This document shows, piece by piece, positions 33,190 to 42,694 of a stretch of 64,000 nt of DNA. The stretch's first letter is position 1. Every line of letters begins with the position of its first letter. Source of the stretch: Schizochytrium sp. TIO01 (taxonomy: Eukaryota; Sar; Bigyra; Thraustochytrida; Thraustochytriidae); assembly GCA_004764695.1 (NCBI GenBank), contig SMSO01000032.1, positions 5,269,483-5,333,482 on the forward strand, read 5' to 3'. The notes beneath the pieces are model-generated. The model did no database searches. It was not told where the DNA came from and worked only from the letters and a program-made list of their open reading frames with translations. The position numbers and the translations under genes are program-made.

Positions 33190-33880
33190 GAGGCTCCCCG
33201 TGAAGTTGCCCGCCCTACATAAAACTAGAATATCGTAATAAAAGGTCTGGGTGTAGATAGATGGAATGTGCCAAAACAACCAAAGAAGAGCGATGCAAGG
33301 ACTCAAGAACCCTCAAGAACCATCTCAAAACTAGGTTGATGGCTCGCCAGCGCATACATGAGTCAGATGCGTGATATTGTTAAGAGACCTAGGAGATCAT
33401 CGAGACCTCGGTGGTATGTGAGCTATATTTCAAACCTTGGACCTTGAAGTATCTCTAGTGTCAAGGATACATTGAATCCGGTACAAACGATATCCCAGCA
33501 ATTTACGCAAAACATACAGGCTTGGCCACGAAATTAAAATTATGAACAGAGGCTGTATGCATTATAAGACGAACGCTTCCTTGTGCACAGGCCCTGAAGC
33601 TTCAAAACCTTGCGCAGAAAGACTGGGCAAATTTATTGAAGATCTCGATTATTACGAACGAGTTGTCAACGCTTGCGATTTTAAATGGCTACAAGTTGGT
33701 CTTCTCTGGAAATTTTCTTGTATCAGGTAAAATCAGCATCGTAATAATATTCGAAATGATTGCAAAGATGATGACACAAATTTGCTTCGTATATTGATTT
33801 GCCCGGGTCTCTTCTAGAAGTACAGCCACTTTGCACACGCCAAGAGGAGCGTAGTTTCGTACCAGAGCCTCTTCGCTGGT

Positions 33881-35428
33881 TCAGAGTGGGCCTTCCTTGA
33901 GAGCGCCGAGAATATCGTTCTCAGTAACGTCTTGAATTAGGTCCGACTGCAATTGTTGCCTCCGAAGACCGATGTCAGAAGCTGTGGCGCGAGAAGCTCT
34001 ATATCTCGCTCGAGCCACAGATCCACGGTGCATTGCCTGGAGCTTGACGGCAGCTTGCTCGGATTCGCGAATGCTTGCGCGTACGGATCTCCCACGATGA
34101 AGAGCCTGGATCTTTCGGGCAGCAGCAGCATCATTCTGAGTGGATGGGCTAGAAGCTCCAGTTTTGCGCCTTAAAGATGCTGCAGATGACGGCCTTGCAG
34201 ACTCTGGCGTTTTGGTTCGCTGTCTGCCCTGCAATGTCGAAGATACAGTCCCAGACACTGTGCTGCTACGCTTGCCAACGCCCTGGTATTTGTTGAGAAT
34301 GGAAGTCTTGCGTTGACGGTGACCTCGCATGGTCGCTTGAAGTTTAACTGCAGCATCAATTCGCTCGTGGCGTTTTTGGTCGTACACGGTCTGAGTAACA
34401 TGGCGGCGATATTGTGTCTGCACAAGTACCGACGCGTTTTCCATCTTTTGATGAATGGCACGCTGTTTTGCAATCTTGGAGCGAAGCATGTTTTGCAGCT
34501 TCGTTGCGGCTCCCAACTCTTCACTTGCTTCGCGAAGCAGGGTCCGGACTACCCCAACAAATTTTTGGTCCAGTCGACGCCGCACATAAGCTTGAATTTT
34601 GGTTGCTGCCATATTTCGCACAGTTTGCTCAGCAGCGTGGAGCTGCTTGCGATCATAATGCGCTCGAAATCTTGACTGTATGACCACCACTGCCTGTCGC
34701 TCCCGCTCCTCACGTAAATATGATGCTAAAACCCTCACTACCTTTCGAGCAAGATACCTACGTATAAAGCACTGAAGGCGGGTTACAATAGCGTTCAGCT
34801 TTGTACCAGAGAGTCGCGACGCTGCAGATACTTTTGTGCGTCGTGTTTGTAACCCTGCAGCACGATCTGTCAGTCTTTGTAGCTGCGCTATTTGCCTTCG
34901 CAAAAGTGCCTTGCGACGCAATAACTCAGCCGCTTGCAACCCTGCAAGTTCATCATGGAAATTATGAACTGGTACGTCTTTAAGCAAACTGTCTTCCTGC
35001 CGGAGGTCTCTTCGCCGAGTAAGATATCCACGCCCAACTGCCTGAATTTGAGTTGCAGCATATTGCTCAAGTTCCGCACGAAGTCGTCGTTCATGATGTA
35101 GACGATCAAGAAACAGCTTGCGCTCCACGGCAAGCTCCCTATTTAATTTAGCAGCTGGTACGCACAGGCTAACTGGACCTGGACCACGAGCTTTGGAGGC
35201 ATTATTCTTGCGAGATTTACGTCCCTCAAAGTTGTCATTGTCTACATCGTGACCTTGATCAAGGAGCTTAGCCAAAGCTGCAGCGCTTGAGGCGGAAACT
35301 GGTAGAAGCGATGTTGTGGGCGCAATTACATCAGACCTTGTTGCCCTGTTTGCAGTAACGTAAGTCAGAGACAGTGCTGCTACAGGTTTAGGCCACAGTC
35401 CTACGGACAAGCCTATGGGACTCGACAT
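33881..35428 (-). CDS. IQ-motif repeat protein (about nine IQ motifs)
   Basis: 515 residues from the first in-frame ATG (35428); the frame is open for 28 more codons upstream without ATG, so the N-terminus is uncertain. It contains about nine IQ-type calmodulin-binding motifs, for example TQIQAVGRGYLTRRR, VVIQSRFRAHYDRK, TKIQAYVRRRLDQK, VKLQATMRGHRQRK, RKIQALHRGRSVRAS and VKLQAMHRGSVARARYR, separated by basic helices, with a Ser/Thr-rich linker near residue 390. IQ arrays bind calmodulin or centrin and occur in myosin-like, ciliary and spindle proteins (ASPM, IQCD and others), but no motor, CH or kinase domain is present. A cytoskeletal or flagellar role is plausible but unproven. Confidence 0.75.
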   Translation of the reverse strand: MSSPIGLSVGLWPKPVAALSLTYVTANRATRSDVIAPTTSLLPVSASSAAALAKLLDQGHDVDNDNFEGRKSRKNNASKARGPGPVSLCVPAAKLNRELAVERKLFLDRLHHERRLRAELEQYAATQIQAVGRGYLTRRRDLRQEDSLLKDVPVHNFHDELAGLQAAELLRRKALLRRQIAQLQRLTDRAAGLQTRRTKVSAASRLSGTKLNAIVTRLQCFIRRYLARKVVRVLASYLREERERQAVVVIQSRFRAHYDRKQLHAAEQTVRNMAATKIQAYVRRRLDQKFVGVVRTLLREASEELGAATKLQNMLRSKIAKQRAIHQKMENASVLVQTQYRRHVTQTVYDQKRHERIDAAVKLQATMRGHRQRKTSILNKYQGVGKRSSTVSGTVSSTLQGRQRTKTPESARPSSAASLRRKTGASSPSTQNDAAAARKIQALHRGRSVRASIRESEQAAVKLQAMHRGSVARARYRASRATASDIGLRRQQLQSDLIQDVTENDILGALKEGPL

Positions 35429-36261
35429 GACACTCGCCTCAGCCCAAGCGGCGACTCTGCCTACAGTTCCTTGCTGCCTTGGTCTCTTGCAGTGTCTCAA
35501 ACTAAGCTCCACTTCCCATGATTAACATACTATCTGTACTTTTACTATAATTTGTATTTAAAATAAAAGTCTTCTTTCCGCAACGGATAGGTATATAGAT
35601 TTAGAATAGAAGGGTCTTACCAAAGTGCTAAGAGGAAGTACACATACCATGCATTTCCCCTACGGGATAAGCATATGAGAAGTCATCAGCTTTCAGAATA
35701 GAGCGTGATGTAGCTCTGGGATGCACTTCATTTATCGTATAAGCTTTCTCTTCTGCTGCTGATGAACTGTCTCAACAGTGCGTATTGTTTTGGAAAAAGG
35801 GCAATCGACAAAATCAAACAAGAAGTACTTGGTTAGGTAGAATTAATAGCCTAGAGCTGGTATTGCGTAAACAACTCAAGCACACAAGAAGTAAGTGAAA
35901 TTAAAAATAATAAAAAAAACTAAAGAGAGGTCAAAAGTTTGTATGTATGTTTTTTGTTTTTGTTATTTAACGCAAGGGATCCTAAACAGAGGATCGACGC
36001 AGCCCATGCTGCTATGAGCTAAAGAGCAGCTTCTCCAAATGAAATAAGTAGCAACCTCCACAATATCGAGCAGACCTTAATTATGATTTTGGAATGTGGG
36101 GCACATTGAAGTGCTCAGCAGCAGGTAAGAAAGTAGATTGGTTTGCATATATATGATGTAGTATGCTAAAGACCTATCGTCGTGTGCAATACATGTTGAT
36201 GCGAAAGAGTGAACTTCAGCATTGTGAAGAATAAGAGAAGAGAAATCAAAAGTCCAATCAT
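35429..36261. other. Intergenic, 0.83 kb
   Basis: Between the start of the IQ-repeat gene and the stop of RTF1, both on the minus strand. AT-rich; includes a T-rich tract near 35950-35967. Nothing recognised. Confidence 0.6.
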
Positions 36262-38238
36262 TTACTGAGACACCTTCGTGTATTCAGCAAAACTGAGGAC
36301 CAACTTGGTCTTGCGGAGCTCCTTCTCAGACACTACACCGGGCAATCGAGCAAGGCCAAAAATGTCAAGACCCTTCTTACTTGTTCCGGCATGCAAAGCT
36401 GAGTTCGGGGCAGAGCTAGAGTCTGCGGACAAATCAATGTCAATAGATACTTGTGCATGCACAGTGGAAGCATCGACATTGGTCGACCGGCCTTGCTGAG
36501 TGCCAGGGCGAAGGCCAAGTTCGTCAGCAAGAGAGCGCTCGCCTCCATTTACACCACCGTTTGCGCCAGGGTTTTGAATGTTTGCCGTGTCGACAGCCTT
36601 ATCGATAAGTGCATCACTGTCCTTGGCTGCCATCGCTGCACCATCCTCCTCGCCTCCTGTGGACCACAAGTTAACAGGACGCGTGGGCTTTCGAGCAAAA
36701 GGATTCCAAATCGCAGCACCAGTTTCATCAACAAGTCGCGCTTGTGCGCTACCCTTAGCGAAGCGGTTAAGTTTAGCATTGCGAGCATTCACAGTTATGG
36801 TCGATATAAATGTTTTGTTGACGCGTGCATTACGTTCACGTTGAATTTCGCGAACCTCCAGAATTCGCCGTTCCACCTCCGCAACAAGATCAGCATTAGC
36901 TTCAGCCTTTGCAAGCTCGAGCTCGCGCTGGAGCTGAGTAAGCTCAGCAGCAAAGTTCACAACCTTGGAGGTCCGAAGGCGGCGCATCTTGCGCTTCTGA
37001 ATCTTGCGTTGGACCTCCTCGTTGGTCAACTGGTAGTTTGAGACAAGGTCCTTGGTGCGCGCTGCCCAATCCTTGGCATCCCTCTTGCTTGGGGCCTTCC
37101 GCGGCCAGAGTTTCTCTTCCTTCATGGTCTCCATCCAGAGCTCATATTCGCTTGCGGTAATTGGACCGTTCGAGATGCGATCGAGTTTCCAGTTTCGTGA
37201 ACTCGAGCCAAAAGCAAGGTTCAAGACCTTGTCGACTCCTTTGGCCTGTTCTACATCATACTCTGCGCAATCATCGACGCCAATGACCTGGCAGAGGCGA
37301 TAGGTGCGTCCATGGGCCGAGGATCCAAGATAGAGACGCACAAAGCTGTTCTTGACAGCTTGCTCAAAGTATGGCTCCAGAGCCCATTTTGCCAGAACTG
37401 ATCGAGTGAGCTGCATGCTTAGGACATCAGGAAGCTCTACTGGAGTCTTCCTGAGCTGTGCATCAGCCTCACTCTCCTCCTCGTCACCATAACCACGGCC
37501 ACGCCCTCCACGACGTCCACCGCGGCGTCCACCATAGCTACCTAGGGAGTCATCATCACTTCCCATGGAGTCGTCATCATCGTCGTCTTCATCTTCACTG
37601 CCGAATACATTTGTCTTACTCTTGCGCTTTGCCTTATTATTGGTAAGCCGCTTTCCGCCTTTCTTGGACTTCTTGGCACGTCCTTCTTCGTAGTCAGACC
37701 CATCGTCATCCTCCATGTCGTCGCTGGACTCGGACTCAGATTGTGATGGGATGGACTCATCCTCAGAGTCAGATACTGCCGGCTTAGACTTGGGCTTCGA
37801 CTTCATCTTTTGGAGGGCTTTAATCTCCTTCTCGCGTTCCTCCTTCTCGCGCTTCTCGAAAAGGTACGCCTCGCGCTCTAGCTCCGTCATCTTGGACACG
37901 TCCTTCTTATCACCATCCTTGAGCTCTTCTTCCTCGTCGTCGTCCTCCTCCTCAGATTTCGCAGAGGACGATTTTCTCGCAGCTGATGATGCACCTGCCT
38001 TGGAGCTCGAGCTTTTGGTTGCCTTTTTAGTGTCCTCTTCGTCGTCGCTATCGTCCTTGCTGCCCTTTTTGTCGCCGTCAAACTCCACTTCGGACTCAGA
38101 TTCTGACTCCGAGCCAGAGGAGGAGTCCGAGCCGGAGGAGGAGGAGGAGATCGAAGACTCGTCATCATCCATTGCCTTCTTGCGCTTCGCCGCGCGGGAT
38201 CCCGCGCCGCCTGCGCCGCGCTTGCCGTTGGAGCTCAT
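36262..38238 (-). CDS. RTF1: RNA polymerase II-associated Paf1-complex subunit RTF1 (Plus3 domain)
   Basis: 658 residues. The N-terminal 260 are highly charged and Ser/Asp/Glu-rich, with KMTELEREAYLFEKREKEER at about 117-136, which corresponds to the conserved helix of the histone-modification domain that stimulates H2B ubiquitination by Rad6/Bre1. An Arg/Gly stretch (GRRGGRRGGRGRG) precedes the Plus3 domain (about 265-375): ELPDVLSMQLTRSVLAKWAL, FVRLYLGSSAHGRTYRLCQV, LNLAFGSSSRNWKLDRISN. Plus3 binds phosphorylated Spt5 and keeps the complex on elongating polymerase. A basic helical region (about 405-480) follows with the TxxELxxLQRELELA coiled coil. Length and order match animal and yeast RTF1. 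Single exon; start ATG at 38238. Confidence 0.95.
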   Translation of the reverse strand: MSSNGKRGAGGAGSRAAKRKKAMDDDESSISSSSSGSDSSSGSESESESEVEFDGDKKGSKDDSDDEEDTKKATKSSSSKAGASSAARKSSSAKSEEEDDDEEEELKDGDKKDVSKMTELEREAYLFEKREKEEREKEIKALQKMKSKPKSKPAVSDSEDESIPSQSESESSDDMEDDDGSDYEEGRAKKSKKGGKRLTNNKAKRKSKTNVFGSEDEDDDDDDSMGSDDDSLGSYGGRRGGRRGGRGRGYGDEEESEADAQLRKTPVELPDVLSMQLTRSVLAKWALEPYFEQAVKNSFVRLYLGSSAHGRTYRLCQVIGVDDCAEYDVEQAKGVDKVLNLAFGSSSRNWKLDRISNGPITASEYELWMETMKEEKLWPRKAPSKRDAKDWAARTKDLVSNYQLTNEEVQRKIQKRKMRRLRTSKVVNFAAELTQLQRELELAKAEANADLVAEVERRILEVREIQRERNARVNKTFISTITVNARNAKLNRFAKGSAQARLVDETGAAIWNPFARKPTRPVNLWSTGGEEDGAAMAAKDSDALIDKAVDTANIQNPGANGGVNGGERSLADELGLRPGTQQGRSTNVDASTVHAQVSIDIDLSADSSSAPNSALHAGTSKKGLDIFGLARLPGVVSEKELRKTKLVLSFAEYTKVSQ

Positions 38239-39037
38239 GGCGAATTAGACGACAGAAGGAATGAATATGCCACGAGACGCGAGTGAAGACAGAGAGAAAA
38301 CGAACAGAGACTGGCCCAAGGGATGATACAAGTACCCTCGCGCCCGCAAACGCGAGAGAGCTTCTGCAAGTGGGCGCGAAGTGCCACAAGCGACGATGCA
38401 GAGCACTGCAAAACCTGATTGCCCGCCGCAGCCGCAAATGGGCTGTTGATAGTTTGATTCTAACTATTCACTCCTTCGAATAATATCTGATACAGCTCCA
38501 AGAGAAGAACAGAACAAAAGAGAACAGAACAGAACAGAAAATAAAAGAACATATTGTAGATCAGAACAGAACGAAATATGTCTTATCACATCTGATATGG
38601 AAAGCCAACTGCGCAACGCAAAATGCAAACGGATAGATTGCACGCGGAGGAAGGCTTGCGAGAAATGGATACCCATATTGAGGCGTAAGTTAAGGAATGG
38701 TTAAAAGGAAGAATAGGAAAGGGTATGAGATGTACTGATGTTCAGTCTTTTCTCTGGTGGCGTGGCAAAGGTTTGAGGATCGTGAAACTCTTGACCAAAG
38801 AGGTCTGAGCGTGTTTGGCGAATTCGAGGGCCGGCCAAATATATTCTAGGAAGGTTGGGATATGCGAGGTTGAGAAGTTCTAGCAGAGATATAAAGGTGT
38901 GTTCTGCGTTTTGGGTAGTCACACGATCGAACCCTGCAGCGCGTGCCTAGAAGATTTGACGTAGTACTGGAATTACGACGTAGTACGCAGGCAAGGCTGC
39001 GCGAAGAAGATTGAGAGAACTTTAAAGGGCGAGGAGA
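38239..39037. other. Intergenic, 0.8 kb, between divergent genes
   Basis: Divergent 5' region of RTF1 and the LRR gene. Contains an AGAAC repeat (38502-38540). No clear TATA box. Confidence 0.6.
38502..38540. repeat. AGAAC pentanucleotide repeat
   Basis: Imperfect tandem agaac units (agaagaacagaac, then agaacagaacagaacag). Confidence 0.85.
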
Positions 39038-40315
39038 ATGGCCAAAGGCAAGAGTGATGCCAAGGCGAGCGCTGATGGTACGTAGTCGAACAGAGAGAAG
39101 TAACTAGGCAAGATCACATGAAAAGGGTACCCCAGGAACAAAGTGCCACCTATAGACCCATCTCAATTCGAGTGGCGCCTCAGAGATGGACTAACAATCG
39201 AAATTTGGGTTTGTTATGGACCTCATACAGATGGAAGCGCTGATCCAGTGGCGTTGCTCAGAAACTATGCGGTAGTCTGCAAGTAAGTTTCTCCAAAAAT
39301 GATCAAAATGCACATAGCAAGAAATGTGAGAAAACTAGTGCTAATGAATGCCTTACGCGTAACATCGTAAATAACACAAATATCTGACATTCCAAACATT
39401 AGGTTGTACGGTATCAAGCCTCATCCGGATGTAGTGGAGTCTATCGAGACGGAGGGAACCTTGGACCACATTTGCGTAGATGCTGAGCTTGGACCCATTG
39501 GTACCCAAGCAGTGACGAAGGCTTTGAGTGCCACTGCAGAAGGTCTTGGTGCGCCATACAAGCAGCTAACAACACTTCGACTGTTGCGTTCAAATGTTGG
39601 AGAGGAAGGAAGCCGCGCTGTGGCTGAATATTTACTTATGGGCAAGGGGCCAGAAACAGATCGTATTTGTATCATGCAATTTTTACAGCTCCTAGACTGT
39701 AATATTACTCCTCTTTCATGCCAATATCTGAGTGATGCACTCGCCATCAATCGAACTCTTTTGACTCTAAACCTTGATCATAACACTATGCTAGGTAGTG
39801 CTGGGCTAAAAGCTCTAGCAAATGGGCTATGTACAAACAATGTAATCAAACGATTGAGTCTTGCTTATTGTGGAATTGATGAAAATGCTGGACGCCCAGT
39901 GAAAAACATTTTGCTCACTTTAGGATCTCAGCTTGAGGAACTTAACCTGCGTGGAAACTCTCTTGGTCCTCAAGGGTTGCAAACCATTGCACGTGCGCTG
40001 GCGGTAAACAAAACTCTTCGATCTCTTGACTACAGTGATAACGCTGTAGAGCTCGATATCCCAGCACTTTTGGCGCTTGCTGATGCACTCAAGGTGAACA
40101 ACACTCTGTTAGAGCTCAAATTTGATGAAAATCCCATTGGTGAAAAGGGTGCTCAGGCTCTATTTGATACTGGGGTATTTGACAAAAAAGAAGGCAATAC
40201 GAGCCTTAAAATTTTCACCGTGGATGTTAAAATCCCGGAGATGCTCTTCGAAGCTTTGTTCCGTGGAGGCGGTGGAGGCGGTAAGAAAGGCGGTAAAAAG
40301 GGTAAAAAGAAGTAA
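39038..40315 (+). CDS. Leucine-rich-repeat (ribonuclease-inhibitor-like) protein, three exons
   Basis: Proposed join: 39038-39077, 39126-39282, 39403-40315 (369 residues). Exon 2 ends TGCAA|gtaagt and joins exon 3 at ttag|G to read VVCK-LYGIK, a clean in-frame splice. Intron 1 (gtacgt...aaaag, 48 nt) is inferred because it keeps the frame and avoids stops; its acceptor is less certain. The body has six to seven LRRs of the RNI type, such as LLTLNLDHNTMLGSAGLKAL, IKRLSLAYCGID, LEELNLRGNSLGPQGLQTIA and LLELKFDENPIGEKGAQALF. It ends with a Gly run and a Lys tail (KKGGKKGKKK). Such proteins are interaction scaffolds (T-complex-associated/flagellar LRR proteins, RanGAP-like). No catalytic residues of RanGAP are obvious. 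Function not assigned. Confidence 0.75.
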
Positions 40316-40610
40316 AATGATTATATTGCATATACAAATATATTCGTCTTCGCTCGCAAGTTTTCTCGCAGCACATTTGACATGCTGTGATGCGCTTGGA
40401 TTTATTGAGAGAAAATTTAGTGCAAATCAGTCCAATACATGATTGTCATGTCACATCATTTGGAAGCTGAAAAAATCAAAGCCCAAAAATATGAACCTCG
40501 TTGAACAAATGCAAACTAATAAATCAGATTTCAGATTTCTTGGCATCCACCTTTTTTAGGAAAAAACAAAACAAAAGCAAAAGGCCTCAGGGCAGCAATA
40601 TGAATTACTA

Positions 40611-41753
40611 TTATTTTCGAGGCTGTCGCGCATCAATGTTAGGTTCTTCCATACTACCATATGTGAGAGGGCGAGGTATCTCGCCCGTTCGGAAAGTTTT
40701 GAGCAACTCCCCTGCTCCTCCAGATAAAAGTTCTTTAGCCAAAGCTTCTCCAAGGGCTTCAGGTTGGTTTTGACTGCCGATCATGGCCTTCTCAACAAAT
40801 GAGGACCCATCAATTTGAAGCACAATGCAGGAAAGTTCAAGTTTATCATCCTGCAGAACATTGCTGGACACACCAAGAGGAATTTGACAACCACCCTGTA
40901 AAGCACGAAGTAACGCACGCTCCGCAAGGCATCTTGCTGTTGTCTCTGGGTGCGATAGTGATTTAAGAAGTTTGATCGTACGTTCATCGTTAGCTCGGCA
41001 TTGCAGGCCCAGCGCACCTTGCCCCACGCTATACATGAATTTGGGAGGAGTCAGTACTTCCTCAATACGATTTTCAAAAGAGGGGCCAAGCCGCTTAAGT
41101 CCAGCCACAGCCAAAATGATGGCGTCGAACTCTCCACTATCAAGTTTAGCAAGTCGGGTGCTTAAGTTTCCGCGCACAATATCTACTTTGAGGTGTGGGT
41201 AATCTCTCAAAATAATGGCTTCCCGACGAACAGAGCTTGTACCGATCTTTGCGCCCTTAGGAAGGCCAGCAAGGCCACCTTTGCCGAGATGCTTCTTGTG
41301 AACAACAAGTGCATCGTGCGGTTCTTCTCGCTCTGTAATGGCTGCAAGGATAAGGCCATCGGGCAAGGTCGTGGGCATGTCTTTAAGGCAGTGAACCACA
41401 GCATCGTATTGACCAGACAGAAGCCCTGCCTCAAGCTCCTTTGTAAAGACACCTGGTGTTTTTGCAGCAAGGTCTTTCAAAGATTCTCCCAAGGTTTTAT
41501 CACCGAAGGATTGCACTCCTTTTTGAACTTTCACGTTGAGCCCCGGATGCCGTTCTGTGAGCAGCTTTTGGATGTGCCAGGTTTGCACCATCGCGAGGTC
41601 ACTCTTCCGGGAGCATATCAACAAATCAGAATGATTATTCTCTACAGAGTTTTTATATTCTTTATTTGCCATGCGTCGCATTCGCATCGTGAGTAACGTT
41701 GCCAACGTTGCCAAAGCCCAGCCGAGCTCTGTCGTAAAGGATTGTAATTCCAT
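40611..41753 (-). CDS. HMBS: Hydroxymethylbilane synthase (porphobilinogen deaminase), copy A
   Basis: 380 residues. HMBS polymerises four porphobilinogens into hydroxymethylbilane in haem synthesis. Seen: CSRKSDLAMVQTWH at the start of domain 1 (the usual RIGTR is replaced by LICSR), KLLTERHPGLNV, FTKELEAGLL, the catalytic Asp in HCLKDMPTTLP (D125; most enzymes have HS before LKD), GTSSVRREA, RGNLSTRLAKLD, VGQGALGLQCR, and the dipyrromethane-cofactor Cys in LQGGCQIPLG (C289). Before the enzyme there is a hydrophobic segment (about residues 9-23, LGWALATLATLLTM) followed by RMRR, which looks like a membrane anchor or uncleaved signal; typical HMBS is soluble. It follows copy B on the same strand, 941 bp downstream, and the two are clear tandem duplicates, with A the more divergent. 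Confidence 0.95.
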   Translation of the reverse strand: MELQSFTTELGWALATLATLLTMRMRRMANKEYKNSVENNHSDLLICSRKSDLAMVQTWHIQKLLTERHPGLNVKVQKGVQSFGDKTLGESLKDLAAKTPGVFTKELEAGLLSGQYDAVVHCLKDMPTTLPDGLILAAITEREEPHDALVVHKKHLGKGGLAGLPKGAKIGTSSVRREAIILRDYPHLKVDIVRGNLSTRLAKLDSGEFDAIILAVAGLKRLGPSFENRIEEVLTPPKFMYSVGQGALGLQCRANDERTIKLLKSLSHPETTARCLAERALLRALQGGCQIPLGVSSNVLQDDKLELSCIVLQIDGSSFVEKAMIGSQNQPEALGEALAKELLSGGAGELLKTFRTGEIPRPLTYGSMEEPNIDARQPRK

Positions 41754-42694
41754 GCTTGACAGGGCGTGGCAAACAAAAACTCAGGCTTCCTGAGCCCTAG
41801 TTTAAGAGTCTGTGTCAAACCGCCTCTGTATGAAGTAGCGGTACGAATTGATTTCTGATTTACAACAGCTGTGATCAGGTTTTTTCTTCATCTTCTAGAT
41901 CTTTGCAGCAAAGCGCAAAATGCCTCAGATATGAGAATTGTATCGAGCACGAGTCGCACTGAATAACAAGTGTTTCTTTTTAAATTTAAAAAAAAGAAAA
42001 AAAAAAAGCACACAAAGAACCATGCTAGTGGATCACAACACCAAAAATACATATAATATAAAATGCAATCGAAAACTCGGGCAGATTTAATCTTGAAAGC
42101 TATTAAGTCAAGAAGCTGAATCAATTTAGGTAGGTACAAACTTGATTAAGTCCTTCTTACTAGTGTTATTTAAGTTACTGTTAGGTATTCTAAAGAACGT
42201 TACCTGGAGCAAAATGTTAGTTCTTTGGAATAGTGCGTCACCACGTTTTAGTATTCCATAGGACGTTGGTTCACTATAACACTCCGTTTGACCATGCTTG
42301 CAACTTTTGACGAGATCATGGATATGCTGGGCTCAAGAACTGAAACCGTCAAATAACACCCTTTAAAGTCTTCATATAGGCTATTTGAAGAACAATTTGC
42401 TATTTGCTAGGATAAAGAACACTAAAGACCTAAATCATCGGCAGCGATAAGGGATCAATTTTAGTTATTTGTTTAGTCTTTTCCGTGTATTCATAAATGT
42501 GTGAAAGTTGAAGAAGCACGCAAAGAAGATGAGTGTGAATTGCGTCCAAAACAATCAAATGGGATAGGATTTTTTGATCAACTGGGTACATCATTGCGAA
42601 GCCTTGCATACAGTTATCTTTTTCTCAAACTCCTTACTTTGAGGTCTTTGAAAAGACAACAAATGCTTAGTTGTTGCTGTTCCCAAGGTTCTAT
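41754..42694. other. Spacer between tandem HMBS genes, 0.94 kb
   Basis: Contains an A-rich tract at 41985-42008. No ORF of note; presumably the 3' end of copy B and promoter of copy A. Confidence 0.6.

Larger units (their letters stand above)
31062..33880. other. Gene-poor region, 2.8 kb
   Basis: 5' flank of the glycine carrier and 3' flank of the IQ-repeat gene. Apart from the two small minus-strand ORFs listed below, I see no gene. A plus-strand frame at 33542-33730 (62 codons from ATG, containing KPCAERLGKFIEDLDYYERV) has protein-like composition but no known domain. Confidence 0.5.

Noticed and set aside
37715-38248. 177-codon Ser/Asp-rich frame antisense to RTF1
   Set aside because: Mirror of the Ser/Asp/Glu-rich RTF1 N-terminus; no independent domain.
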